DNA from: Limnohabitans sp.
Lineage (GTDB): Bacteria > Pseudomonadota > Gammaproteobacteria > Burkholderiales > Burkholderiaceae_C
Direction: 5' to 3'
DNA length: 43,196 nt
Assembly (NCBI GenBank): GCA_024642215.1
Contig: JAHEBO010000033.1
Coordinates: 1 to 43,196 of the forward strand
The notes beneath the pieces were generated by a model. That model worked only from the letters and a program-made list of their open reading frames with translations, did no database searches and was not told the origin of the DNA. The position numbers were made by a program, and so were the translations under genes. Numbering within the stretch: the first letter of the stretch is position 1; every line of letters starts with the position of its first letter. Below, piece by piece: positions 25,915 to 35,399 of this stretch.

Positions 25915-28863
25915 TTACAAGGTACGTGCAATCTCTTTGACTTCAAAGAATTCCAGTTGGTCGCCCACTGCAATGTCGTTGTAGTTTTTGAGTTTGATAC
26001 CGCACTCGAAACCTTCTTTGACTTCGCGAACGTCGTCTTTGAGGCGCTTGAGGGAGTCGATGTCGCCGGTGTAGATGACCACGTTGTCGCGCAACAAACG
26101 GAATTTGGAAGAGCGCGTGACTTGGCCGTTGGTAACCATACAACCTGCGACCGTGCCAATTTTGGAAGCCACGAACACGGTGCGGATTTCGGCCATACCA
26201 ATGACTTCTTCCTTCTGCTCGGGCGCCAACATGCCAGACATAGCAGCTTTCAATTCGTCTACCGCGTCATAAATGATGTTGTAGTAATTGATGCTGACGC
26301 CATTGCTTTCGGCTTGTTTGCGGGCACCTGCATCGGCACGCACGTTAAAGCCAATGACCACCGCTTTGGACGCAATCGCCAAGTTGATGTCGGACTCGCT
26401 GATACCGCCCACCGCGGCATAAACCAATTGAACCTTGATCTCGTCGGTTGACAATTTGAGCAAAGATGCCGCCAAGGCTTCTTGCGAACCCTGAACGTCG
26501 GCTTTGACGATGATGGGCAAAGTTTTGACTTCGCCAGCACCGATGTCGCTGAACATGTTCTCCAATTTGGCGGCTTGCTGCTTGGCCAGTTTGGTGTTGC
26601 GGAATTTACCAGCGCGGTAAGTGGCAATTTCACGGGCACGGCGTTCATCGCTGAGAACCATGAACTCGTCACCGGCTTGTGGCACTTCGGTCAGACCCTG
26701 AATTTCAACAGGGATGGAAGGACCTGCTGTTTTGATGGGCTTGCCATTTTCGTCCAACATGGCACGAACGCGGCCAAATGTTTGGCCAGCCAACACCACG
26801 TCGCCAGTTGACAAGGTGCCCGACTGAACCAAAATCGTGGCCACAGGACCACGGCCCTTGTCGAGGCGCGCTTCAATGACCAAGCCCTTGGCGGCTGCAT
26901 CCACAGGCGCTTTGAGCTCAAGCACTTCAGCTTGCAACAAGACTTGTTCGAGCAATTCGTCAATGCCGGCACCGGTTTTAGCGGACACGCCCACGAACGG
27001 TGAATCGCCACCGAACTCTTCAGGCACCACTTCCTCAGCAACCAACTCACCCTTGACGCGGTCGAGGTTGGCATCGGGTTTGTCGATCTTGTTGATGGCC
27101 ACCACAATGGGAACACCCGCAGCCTTGGCGTGCTTGATCGCCTCTTTGGTTTGCGGCATCACGCCGTCATCGGCGGCAACCACCAAAATCACAATGTCAG
27201 TGGCTTGCGCACCGCGAGCACGCATGGCCGTGAAGGCCTCGTGACCGGGTGTGTCCAAGAAGGACACCATGCCGCGTGCAGTTTCAACGTGATAAGCACC
27301 AATGTGCTGGGTAATGCCACCGGCTTCGCCAGAAGCCACTTTGGCACGGCGAATGTAGTCAAGCAAAGAGGTTTTACCGTGGTCAACGTGACCCATGACC
27401 GTGACCACAGGAGCACGCGGCATGAGCGGCGCGTCGCTTTGCGACACTTCGTCGTCCGTAAAGGCCTCAGGATCGTCCAAAGCAGCAATAACTGCCTTGT
27501 GACCCAGCTCTTCCACCAGAATCATGGCAGTGTCTTGATCCAAGGGCTGATTGATGGTGACCATCTGGCCCAATTTCATCAACTGCTTGATGACTTCAGA
27601 AGCCTTGATGGCCATCTTGTGCGCCAACTCTGCGACGGTAATGGTTTCAGGCACGTGCACTTCAATGACACGCGCTTCGACCGGTGCGGCTTGAACATGA
27701 TCTTCACGGTCACGGTCATTGCCACGACGGTTTTTAGGACCACCACGCCAGTTGTTACGACCCACGCCACCGCTGGTATCACCGCGAGTTGGAATAGATT
27801 TCTTTTTAGTGGCTGGATCACCGGCCCAGCTGGATGACAGCTTGGCAGACTTAACTTCTTTGTTGCCACCTGGTGTTGCATCTTTTGCTTCAACAGTTGT
27901 AGCTGGTTTTTTACCTGCAGCACCTGGAACTTGCGCAGGTTTGTGCAATGTGCCCTTAGCGGCTTTAGGATCCGGTTTGGGTTCTTCTTTTGGAGGGGCC
28001 TTTTTAGGAGGCGCGCTCATCATGGCGCGAATAGCTTCCGCTTCAGCCAATGCTTTATTACGACGCAAGTTCAAATCGCGCTCGCGTGCGGCCTCGTCGG
28101 CCACAACGGCTTTGGCATCTTGGTCTGCCTGATCTTCAGCAGCCTTTTTAACAGCTGCTTTTTCTGCAAGATTTGCAGCTTCAGCCGAAACACGTTCGGC
28201 TTCTGCAGATTGTGCAATGCTGGGATCGACAGGTTTTGACGCAGCATTGATGCTGTCGGCTTCGTGCTGGGCGGCAGCTGCTTTTGCGCTTCGAATGGCT
28301 GCAGCTTCAGCTGCGACTTCTTCGGGCGTCTTTTGAACTGCATTGGCAGCAGCCAGTGCGGCTTCTTGAGCCGCCACTTCTTCGCGTTTGGCCTTCTCTT
28401 TGGCTTCACGTTCTAAGCGTTTTTCAGCCAAGGCTTCTTCTTGACGTCTCAACAATTCGGCTTGGCTTCGCGCTTCTTCTTCGCGACGCGCCAATTCGGC
28501 GTGATCGATCAAAGGCGCTGCGGGCTCTGAAACGACAGGCGCTGGTGATGTTTCTAATTCATCATCGCGTTTGATGAAGGTTCGTTTCTTACGCACTTCA
28601 ACTTGAATGGTGCGAGCCTTGCCTGTTGAATCGGCTTGCTTGATTTCACTGGTTGATTTCTTGACCAATGTGATTTTTTTGCGCTCACCAGCAACAGTGC
28701 CATGGCTTGCTTGTAAAAAACTCAACAGCTTTTGCTTGTCAATTTCGGTTAGCGCATCTGAGGGCGCTGACTTTTCCACACCCGCTGAGCGCAATTGCTC
28801 AAGCAGTGTCTCAGATGATTTTTTAAGTTCGCTTGCGAACTCGGCGACGGTATTACTAGACAT
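25915..28863 (-). CDS. infB: translation initiation factor IF-2
   Basis: A 982-residue IF-2, the GTPase that brings fMet-tRNA to the 30S subunit and promotes subunit joining. The N-terminal IF2_N module (residues 1-50, beginning [19 protein letters not shown]) is followed by a long Ala/Glu/Lys-rich, probably coiled and disordered region to about residue 380. A second IF2_N-like segment ([20 protein letters not shown]) precedes the G domain with [10 protein letters not shown] near residue 490, DTPGHEAF and NKID. The C-terminal domains end in VKEIARTL. The long N-terminal extension is typical of betaproteobacteria. Confidence 0.97.
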   Translation of the reverse strand: MSSNTVAEFASELKKSSETLLEQLRSAGVEKSAPSDALTEIDKQKLLSFLQASHGTVAGERKKITLVKKSTSEIKQADSTGKARTIQVEVRKKRTFIKRDDELETSPAPVVSEPAAPLIDHAELARREEEARSQAELLRRQEEALAEKRLEREAKEKAKREEVAAQEAALAAANAVQKTPEEVAAEAAAIRSAKAAAAQHEADSINAASKPVDPSIAQSAEAERVSAEAANLAEKAAVKKAAEDQADQDAKAVVADEAARERDLNLRRNKALAEAEAIRAMMSAPPKKAPPKEEPKPDPKAAKGTLHKPAQVPGAAGKKPATTVEAKDATPGGNKEVKSAKLSSSWAGDPATKKKSIPTRGDTSGGVGRNNWRGGPKNRRGNDRDREDHVQAAPVEARVIEVHVPETITVAELAHKMAIKASEVIKQLMKLGQMVTINQPLDQDTAMILVEELGHKAVIAALDDPEAFTDDEVSQSDAPLMPRAPVVTVMGHVDHGKTSLLDYIRRAKVASGEAGGITQHIGAYHVETARGMVSFLDTPGHEAFTAMRARGAQATDIVILVVAADDGVMPQTKEAIKHAKAAGVPIVVAINKIDKPDANLDRVKGELVAEEVVPEEFGGDSPFVGVSAKTGAGIDELLEQVLLQAEVLELKAPVDAAAKGLVIEARLDKGRGPVATILVQSGTLSTGDVVLAGQTFGRVRAMLDENGKPIKTAGPSIPVEIQGLTEVPQAGDEFMVLSDERRAREIATYRAGKFRNTKLAKQQAAKLENMFSDIGAGEVKTLPIIVKADVQGSQEALAASLLKLSTDEIKVQLVYAAVGGISESDINLAIASKAVVIGFNVRADAGARKQAESNGVSINYYNIIYDAVDELKAAMSGMLAPEQKEEVIGMAEIRTVFVASKIGTVAGCMVTNGQVTRSSKFRLLRDNVVIYTGDIDSLKRLKDDVREVKEGFECGIKLKNYNDIAVGDQLEFFEVKEIARTL

Positions 28864-28886
28864 ATGGTGTTCTTGCCTCCTTTAGA

Positions 28887-30371
28887 TTAGGCCTGACCAG
28901 TGAACCAGTGTTCACGGGCTTTCATGATCAGGGCGGTGGCTTCACCATCGGTTTGTCCGGTGATGTCGGTGAGTTCGTCAGTGGCCAAGTCGGCCAAATC
29001 ATCTCGTGTGTTCACGCCTGCTTCGGCCAATTTGGCAATCAGTTCGGGCGTCAAACCTTCAAGGTCGCGAAGGTCTTGTGAAACATCTTCCACGCTTTCT
29101 TCGCGTGCAATTTCAAGCGTCAGCAAAGCGTCCTTGGCTCGTGTCCGAAGTTCGTTGACCGTATCTTCGTCGAAGCTGTCAATTTCCAGCATTTCTTGAA
29201 TTGGCACATAGGCCACTTCTTCCAAGCTGGTAAAGCCTTCCTCAATCAGGATGTCGGCAATTTCTTGGTCCACATCGAGCTTGTCCATGAACAAGGCGCG
29301 GATGCCTGTTGTTTCTTCAGCTTGCTTTTGAGCAGATTCTGCTGCATCCATGATGTTGATTTTCCAACCTGTGAGGTCGGAGGCCAAGCGGACGTTTTGA
29401 CCACCGCGGCCAATGGCAATGGCCAAGTTTTCTTCGTCTACGACCACGTCCATCGCGTGCTTTTCTTCGTCCACCACAATGGATTGCACATTGGCAGGTG
29501 CCAACGCACCAATCACAAACTGTGCTGGATCTTCGCTCCACAAAACGATGTCGACGCGTTCGCCGGCCAATTCATTGGTGACGCCATTAACCCGTGTACC
29601 ACGAACACCAACGCAAGTGCCAATTGGATCAACACGTTTGTCGTGCGATAACACTGCGATTTTGGCGCGTGAACCAGGGTCACGTGCGCAAGATTTGATC
29701 TCGAGCAGGCCTTGTTCAATTTCAGGTACTTCTTGACGGAAGAGTTCAACCATGAACTCAGGAGAAGAGCGTGACAAGATGATGGGCGCACCACGCAATG
29801 TGAGGTCAACTTCCATGATCATGGCGCGAACACGGTCGCCATTGCGCAAGTTCTCTTTAGGAATCATTTCGCTACGACGCAGGCGACCTTCAACACGGCC
29901 AGACTCAACAATGATGTCGCCCTTGTCCATGCGCTTGACGGTACCCACCAAAATCTTCTCGCCACGTGCCATAAATTCGTTGAGCAACATTTCGCGTTCA
30001 GCATCACGAATCTTTTGCAAGATCACTTGCTTGGCCGCCATGGCGCCAATACGGCCAATGGGCAAAGACTCGACAGCTTCTTCGATGTACTCGTCAACTT
30101 CAATGTCAGGGATTTGTTCAAGTGCTTCAAACAAGAGAATCTCTTGGTCTGGCAATTGCAAACCAGCTTCATCTGGCACCACGTGCCAACGACGGAAAGT
30201 TTCGTAATTACCGCTGTCACGGTCGATGGCAACGCGAATGTCCACATCGCCTTCATAGATCTTTTTGGTGGCCTGGGCCAGCGCAGACTCAACTGCACCA
30301 AACACGATGTCACGTTCCACGTTCTTTTCACGTGAGATGGCTTCAACCAACATCAACAGTTCGCGATTCAT
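28887..30371 (-). CDS. nusA: transcription termination/antitermination factor NusA
   Basis: A 494-residue NusA, which binds RNA polymerase and nascent RNA and controls pausing, termination and antitermination. The N-terminal RNAP-binding domain ([17 protein letters not shown]) is followed by S1 and KH domains: [21 protein letters not shown] segment and [18 protein letters not shown]. The acidic C-terminal helix-hairpin-helix repeats ([30 protein letters not shown]) correspond to AR domains. It starts one base after the rimP stop and is followed 23 bases later by infB. Confidence 0.97.
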   Translation of the reverse strand: MNRELLMLVEAISREKNVERDIVFGAVESALAQATKKIYEGDVDIRVAIDRDSGNYETFRRWHVVPDEAGLQLPDQEILLFEALEQIPDIEVDEYIEEAVESLPIGRIGAMAAKQVILQKIRDAEREMLLNEFMARGEKILVGTVKRMDKGDIIVESGRVEGRLRRSEMIPKENLRNGDRVRAMIMEVDLTLRGAPIILSRSSPEFMVELFRQEVPEIEQGLLEIKSCARDPGSRAKIAVLSHDKRVDPIGTCVGVRGTRVNGVTNELAGERVDIVLWSEDPAQFVIGALAPANVQSIVVDEEKHAMDVVVDEENLAIAIGRGGQNVRLASDLTGWKINIMDAAESAQKQAEETTGIRALFMDKLDVDQEIADILIEEGFTSLEEVAYVPIQEMLEIDSFDEDTVNELRTRAKDALLTLEIAREESVEDVSQDLRDLEGLTPELIAKLAEAGVNTRDDLADLATDELTDITGQTDGEATALIMKAREHWFTGQA

Positions 30372-30372
30372 G

Positions 30373-30957
30373 TTAAATCTCTCCTAAGTCTATTTTGGGC
30401 TTGCGGCCCTTGAAATCAACCACAGGCGCAAGTCGCGCCTCTCTTAATTCATCTAGCCTGAAGCCCAGAACTTGCATGGGAACAGGCGGCCTTTTTTTAC
30501 TGACACGAGCACCTGGCTTGGGCTCGGGGGCATCGGACCACACAATTTGCCAAGTGCTTTCGGCTTCTGCTTTTTCCAAAGTGCCTCGAAATTTTTTACG
30601 CAGCGCATTGACCAAACCAGCTGCAGCCTCGCCCATAGGGGCCTTGAGTGTGATGTCAATGAGTTCGCCCTCAAATCGGGCCATGTCTCTTTCGTTTCGA
30701 AGCGGGCGGTCAATGCCGGGTGATGAAACTTCTAGGCGGCGATACTCAACGCCATCGACTTCCAATGCAAACATCAATTGACGATTGACCTTTTCGCAGT
30801 CTTCCACGGTCACAAACGGAATCTCAAAACGGTCGACACCTTCTTGCCAAGGATTGTCGATGGTGATGCGCATGAGTCCACCGGCAGAGCGTTCAATCTC
30901 TACCAATTCATAGCCCAAACCAGCTACAGTTTCTTCAACGATCTGTTGCAATGCCAC
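30373..30957 (-). CDS. rimP: ribosome maturation factor RimP
   Basis: A 194-residue RimP (YhbC/P15a), needed for 30S maturation. Signature segments: [32 protein letters not shown] and a C-terminal Lys-rich SH3-like part. The start is GTG 30957, since the family N-terminus begins directly there. No strong Shine-Dalgarno is visible. It is the first gene of the rimP-nusA-infB-rbfA-truB-typA run. Its promoter should lie in 30958-31034; I see no convincing hexamer pair and no tRNA gene in that gap. Confidence 0.95.
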   Translation of the reverse strand: MALQQIVEETVAGLGYELVEIERSAGGLMRITIDNPWQEGVDRFEIPFVTVEDCEKVNRQLMFALEVDGVEYRRLEVSSPGIDRPLRNERDMARFEGELIDITLKAPMGEAAAGLVNALRKKFRGTLEKAEAESTWQIVWSDAPEPKPGARVSKKRPPVPMQVLGFRLDELREARLAPVVDFKGRKPKIDLGEI

Positions 30958-31034
30958 GCGAAACGAATCTTTTCTTTAAAGGTTTACTCAAAGATCAATG
31001 ACAGGTAAAAACCCTGCTCATTAATCGATCGACC

Positions 31035-31066
31035 AAAAAAAACGGGCGGTGAAAACCCGCCCGTTT
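31035..31066 (-). terminator. intrinsic terminator of the peptide ABC operon
   Basis: AACGGGCGG (31041-31049) pairs with CCGCCCGTT (31057-31065) around a seven-base loop. On the minus strand the stem is followed by a long T run (31035-31042). It sits 70 bases beyond the ATPase stop and separates that operon from rimP. Confidence 0.9.
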
Positions 31067-31136
31067 GGTCGTGAAGCTCGGATTCTAATCCATAAATCCT
31101 TGATTTGGAACGATTTTGTTGGAAAAAAGCGCCAAA

Positions 31137-32972
31137 TTAAGCCAGAGCCTGATTCAGTTTAGGCACTGCTGACAACAATGATTTTGTGTAAGGATCCTGA
31201 GGATTGTTCAAAATTTGCGTGGCGTCGCCCATTTCGACCATTTCCCCGGCATGCATGACGGCAACTTTGTCTGCCAAATAAGCCACGACACCTATGTTGT
31301 GGGTCACAAACAGGTAGCTCACGCCCAAGTGGTCTTGCAGTTCACGCAACAAATTCAAAATTTGAGCCTGAACTGACACATCCAAGGCCGACGTGGGCTC
31401 GTCACACACAATCAAGCTGGGTTTGACTGCCAAAGCACGTGCAATGGCAATCCTTTGACGCTGTCCGCCAGAAAACTCATGCGGATAGCGATCAAGCGCA
31501 TCAGACCTCAAGCCCACCTGGTCCATCAGCACTTTCAAGTCAGCGTGACGTTGATCGGCAGACCACTCTGGATGAAGGCTCTTCATACCCTCCTCCAAAA
31601 TTTCTTGCACACGCATGCGTGGATTCAATGAGGCAAATGGATTTTGGAAAATGATTTGGAGTTGCTTGCGTGAGGCTTGTAGGGCCCGTCCCTTCAACTG
31701 AAATAGATCCTGGCCATGCAACAAAGCCTGTCCTGAGACGATTGTTTGAGGCGTCAGAAGTTGCAACAAGGATTTACCAATGGTGGTTTTTCCGCAACCT
31801 GACTCCCCCACCAAGGCCAAAGTTTGACCCTTTTGGATGTCAAAACTCACATTCTTGACGGCTTGGAAAGTTTTTTGCCCCCCCAGCACGCCACCACCCA
31901 TGGCGTATGTGACAGATAAATCATTGACGGAAAGCAACACCGAGTGATCGTGAGAGGTTTCCTTGCCACGCTCTAAAAGCGGAGGCAAACTCAAAGACTG
32001 CAGACTGGCATCATGCACTCGTACGCAACGCACATTGTGTGTGTCAGACAGCGACGTCATGGCAACCGCTTTCTCAATGCAGTTCTCCGTTTGATAGGGG
32101 CATCGAGGGGCAAAGCGGCAGCCTTTGAACACTTGGGTAAGCGGCGGTACGGTGCCATGGATGGCGGCCAGTTGACGTCCCCTTAAGTCTTCACCAGGAA
32201 GGGCCTGGAGCAACAGTTTGGCGTAAGGGTGTGATGGACGAACAAAGAAATCTGCGGCCGATGCCACTTCAACAATTTGACCGGCATACATCAGGGCCAC
32301 TTGATCGGCCATGCCACTGACCACAGCCAGATCGTGCGTGATCAACAACATGGCCATGCCGCGTTCTTGCTGCAGACTTTTGAGCAAGTCCAAAATTTGC
32401 GCTTGGATGGTCACGTCCAATGCGGTGGTGGGTTCATCCGCAATCAGTAAGTCTGGTTCTGCAGCCAATGCGATGGCAATCATTACACGCTGCAATTGAC
32501 CGCCCGACATTTCAAACGGGTAGCTGCCCATACGACGTTCTGGCTCGGGAAGCCCAACCTTTTTCAACCATTCCACAGCACGCGAATGTGCCGCTTCACC
32601 CTGCAATGGGGTGTGCTGATGAATCACTTCCAGGATTTGATCGCCCACGGTCATCACGGGATTCAAACTGGTGGAAGGCTCTTGGAAAATAATGGAAATA
32701 CGTCGTCCGCGAATGTTCCGCATCTGATTTTCACTGAGCTGAAAAACATCTACATCGCTCAAATTGACCTTGCCGTTTTGAATCACGGCATTGTCAGGAA
32801 GTAGACGTAGAAGTGAGAGTGCCGTCATGGATTTGCCACAACCTGACTCCCCCACCAAGGCAAAAGTTTGACCCTTTTGCAAAGTCAGATGAAGGGCATC
32901 AACTGCACGGGCCATGCCATGCTCTGTTTGGAGATCAACGACTAAGTTTTGAACGTTCAATTGCTGAATCAT
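31137..32972 (-). CDS. peptide-type ABC transporter, fused double ATP-binding protein
   Basis: A 611-residue protein with two complete ATPase domains, equivalent to fused DppD-DppF or YejF, which powers import through the two permeases. NBD1: Walker A GESGCGKS at about residues 41-48, signature MSGGQLQR and Walker [13 protein letters not shown]. An oligopeptide-transporter C-terminal segment with clustered Cys ([15 protein letters not shown]) follows. NBD2 starts at about residue 350: [17 protein letters not shown] and [10 protein letters not shown]. The start overlaps the upstream permease as ATGA. The two Walker A regions are nearly identical at DNA level. Confidence 0.94.
   Translation of the reverse strand: MIQQLNVQNLVVDLQTEHGMARAVDALHLTLQKGQTFALVGESGCGKSMTALSLLRLLPDNAVIQNGKVNLSDVDVFQLSENQMRNIRGRRISIIFQEPSTSLNPVMTVGDQILEVIHQHTPLQGEAAHSRAVEWLKKVGLPEPERRMGSYPFEMSGGQLQRVMIAIALAAEPDLLIADEPTTALDVTIQAQILDLLKSLQQERGMAMLLITHDLAVVSGMADQVALMYAGQIVEVASAADFFVRPSHPYAKLLLQALPGEDLRGRQLAAIHGTVPPLTQVFKGCRFAPRCPYQTENCIEKAVAMTSLSDTHNVRCVRVHDASLQSLSLPPLLERGKETSHDHSVLLSVNDLSVTYAMGGGVLGGQKTFQAVKNVSFDIQKGQTLALVGESGCGKTTIGKSLLQLLTPQTIVSGQALLHGQDLFQLKGRALQASRKQLQIIFQNPFASLNPRMRVQEILEEGMKSLHPEWSADQRHADLKVLMDQVGLRSDALDRYPHEFSGGQRQRIAIARALAVKPSLIVCDEPTSALDVSVQAQILNLLRELQDHLGVSYLFVTHNIGVVAYLADKVAVMHAGEMVEMGDATQILNNPQDPYTKSLLSAVPKLNQALA
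31795..32879 (-). repeat. 41-base direct repeat pair inside the fused ATPase gene
   Basis: Bases 31795-31835 and 32839-32879 are identical except for one position (40 of 41) and lie in the same orientation. They encode the strand and Walker A loop of the two ATPase halves ([13 protein letters not shown]). Protein conservation alone would allow more synonymous changes, so local sequence exchange between the halves is possible. Confidence 0.8.
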
Positions 32973-34414
32973 GCCGCCACCTCTTGCGTATTTGACATCA
33001 CGGGACTGGCATTGCGTAAACGGGTACGAGGATCAAATGCATCACGAACTGCATCGGCAAGCAAATTGGCACTGAGCACAATCAGGAACATGAAACCAAA
33101 GGCTGTTGCCAAAGTCCACCAGACCAAAGGGGTGGCTGCTAATTCAGCACGCGCTGTGTTGATCATCACACCAAAACTTGCAGTTTTGGGATCCACGCCC
33201 ACACCCACATAAGACAACACGGCTTCAGCCAATACAAAACTGGAAAACTGCATCACGGTATTGATCAAAACCAAATGCATCAGATTGGGCACAATGTGGC
33301 GCCACAAAATGCGTGGCGTTGAAACACCAAATGCCCGCGCAGATTGGATGTACTCCAACTCGCGCAATTTCAAGGTTTCACCCCGGACCAAACGGCATAA
33401 GCCGGTAAAAGAAGTGATGCCCAAGATCAAGCATAAGAAAAACAGACGTGCATCGGCACGTTCCAAGGAAGTCTCAAAAACGCCTTGGTTTTTGTCGATG
33501 AACACTTGGAGCAATAAAACAGAAGCGGCAATCAAGAGTACATCGGGAATGGAGGCCAACAAGGTGTAAACGTATTGAATAAGCTCATCAACCCAGCCGC
33601 GCAAATAACCTGCTGTCACCCCCAGCAACAATGCCAAGGGTAAAACAACCAAGGTGGTTAAGCCACCAATCACCAAGGCAGTTCGCACACTTTTGAGTGC
33701 AAACACCAATACCGAATTGCCGGTTCGGTCGGTTCCAAAAACATGGTACCCCTGCGACAGCATCACAACCCATGTGATAACCAACACCATCAAGGAAAAC
33801 GTCAGCGCCATGGAGCGCCATGGCCATTCCGTCTGTCCATTTTTAAAATGGGTCAATACAACAGAAAAAGCTTGACCTGTTGTGGCCGTTGCCATGGCCA
33901 AACCCAGCAACAAAGTTGCCAAAATAATGCCAATTCCCAAGCCCAACGCAGACCAAGTTTGACTTGAGACATCGGCTGAAAGTTCTGCAGCAGAGTCTTT
34001 TAAATGTTTGCCGCCAAAACGCAAGCGAGGATAGTCGCGCACTGACACGCCATCACGCTCAAAGGTTTCTTTTCGAAAGGCAGTGGCTGACAAAGGTTCT
34101 GAGTAACTGCGTTCACGTGCAGTTGCCAAGGGTTGCAATATCTTGTCCAGAATGGAGTTGGCCTCAGATGCGTACTGCGTGCTGGTTTGTCCTGCGGATG
34201 CTGGCAAAGCTTCACGAAAGTGAATGGAATCCGTTAAAGCAACCAGCAGAAAGAAACCAAGCACCATGCTGCTGACCATGGCCACAGGACGACGCATCGC
34301 CAAACGCCAATTGGCTCTCAGATTTCGATCAGAGCGTACTCGCCACATGTACCAAAGTACAAACAACAAGATGGCGTAAACGAATAAATCGGTAAGTAAA
34401 AATACGGGTTGCAT
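32969..34414 (-). CDS. peptide-type ABC transporter permease (YejE/DppC-like) with N-terminal extension
   Basis: A 481-residue inner-membrane permease. The C-terminal 300 residues match the DppC/YejE family: HVFGTDRTGNSVL, several spans, and the EAA loop EYIQSARAFGVSTPRILWRHIVPN-type motif that docks on the ATPase. Unlike typical members (about 300-340 residues), it has an extra N-terminal part: a span at about residues 5-25, a second at about 44-64 and a roughly 90-residue periplasmic loop before the next span. It overlaps the ATPase gene by four bases and starts seven bases after the YejB-like gene. Confidence 0.9.
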   Translation of the reverse strand: MQPVFLLTDLFVYAILLFVLWYMWRVRSDRNLRANWRLAMRRPVAMVSSMVLGFFLLVALTDSIHFREALPASAGQTSTQYASEANSILDKILQPLATARERSYSEPLSATAFRKETFERDGVSVRDYPRLRFGGKHLKDSAAELSADVSSQTWSALGLGIGIILATLLLGLAMATATTGQAFSVVLTHFKNGQTEWPWRSMALTFSLMVLVITWVVMLSQGYHVFGTDRTGNSVLVFALKSVRTALVIGGLTTLVVLPLALLLGVTAGYLRGWVDELIQYVYTLLASIPDVLLIAASVLLLQVFIDKNQGVFETSLERADARLFFLCLILGITSFTGLCRLVRGETLKLRELEYIQSARAFGVSTPRILWRHIVPNLMHLVLINTVMQFSSFVLAEAVLSYVGVGVDPKTASFGVMINTARAELAATPLVWWTLATAFGFMFLIVLSANLLADAVRDAFDPRTRLRNASPVMSNTQEVAA

Positions 34415-34421
34415 GATGCGC

Positions 34422-35399
34422 TTACTGCAAACGAATGCGTGGGTCAGCCAAGGTGTAGCTGATGTCGGTCAAAATCAAACCGACGATGTACAAAAATGAG
34501 CCAATGAAAACCATGGCACGCACAATGGCAAAGTCTTGTCCTGCAATGGCTTCAATCAAATAGCTGCCAAGTCCAGGAATGGCGAAAAAAGATTCAGTAA
34601 TTAAGCTGCCCATGAACAACAAGGGAATCACAGCCACCGAAGCACTGAGAATAGGAATCAGCGCATTGCGCAGCACATGAACCAGTAAGACACGTCCTTC
34701 TGACAAGCCTTTAGAGCGAGCGGTTCTGACGTAATCTTTGCCAATTTCTTCCATGAACAAGGTGCGATTGAATCGAACTTCACCCCCTAAGCGCGCCAAG
34801 ATGCCAACGGCAATGGGCAGAACCAGGAATCGCCATGCATCCATGCCTGGCGCAAAGCCAGATACAGGCATCAATTGCAAAACACGTGAGAACATAAACT
34901 GGCCCATCACAATGAAAAACAGCGAGGAGATGGACATGAATACCACGCAAAGCACTGTTCCCCAAAAATCCAAATAAGTGGCGCGAAAGAAAGCCAATCC
35001 AAGTGCCAAAACAATGGAAATACCCAGCCCAACCACAAATGTTGGAAGTGCCAAAGCCACAGATGGACCTGCCCGTCTCACAATTTCAGAAGCGATGTCG
35101 CGGCCACTGTCTGCACGGCCAAAGTCGAAGGCAAACATCCGCAAGGAACTGTCTAAAAACAAAGTGTTGGCAATTTGAGCAATACCCTGCTCCTTTTCAT
35201 TGAAAAACAAAGGTCGGTCATAACCGCGTTCGGCTTTCCACTTCTCAATTGCGTCTGGTGTTACACGTTTTCCACCCAATTGCATGCGCGCCATGTCGTC
35301 GGGTGTGTTGACTTTGAAAAACAAGACAAAGGTCAGCAAGTTAATGCCAATCAAAATCGCCAAGCCATAAGCCAATTTCCGGGATAAAAATCTGAACAT
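34422..35399 (-). CDS. peptide-type ABC transporter permease (YejB/DppB-like)
   Basis: A 325-residue permease of the DppB/YejB family. A first span at about residues 8-28 is followed by the periplasmic region with RVTPDAIEKWKAERGYDRPL, typical of the family, and then further spans with the EAA loop YVRTARSKGLSEGRVLLVH. It ends SYTLADPRIRLQ, the canonical ending. ATG 35399 is chosen over the adjacent GTG 35402 because AGGAG lies six bases upstream; it overlaps the preceding stop as TGATG. Confidence 0.93.
   Translation of the reverse strand: MFRFLSRKLAYGLAILIGINLLTFVLFFKVNTPDDMARMQLGGKRVTPDAIEKWKAERGYDRPLFFNEKEQGIAQIANTLFLDSSLRMFAFDFGRADSGRDIASEIVRRAGPSVALALPTFVVGLGISIVLALGLAFFRATYLDFWGTVLCVVFMSISSLFFIVMGQFMFSRVLQLMPVSGFAPGMDAWRFLVLPIAVGILARLGGEVRFNRTLFMEEIGKDYVRTARSKGLSEGRVLLVHVLRNALIPILSASVAVIPLLFMGSLITESFFAIPGLGSYLIEAIAGQDFAIVRAMVFIGSFLYIVGLILTDISYTLADPRIRLQ

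Noticed and set aside
27130..27837. Long plus-strand ORF (235 residues) opposite infB; similar long antisense ORFs opposite typA, nusA and guaA
   Set aside because: They mirror the codon pattern of well-supported genes, are His/Val-rich without family motifs, and lack ribosome-binding sites.
30958..31034. tRNA gene (metY-like) upstream of rimP, as in E. coli
   Set aside because: No cloverleaf or T-loop sequence is visible; the gap holds only a terminator and presumed promoter.
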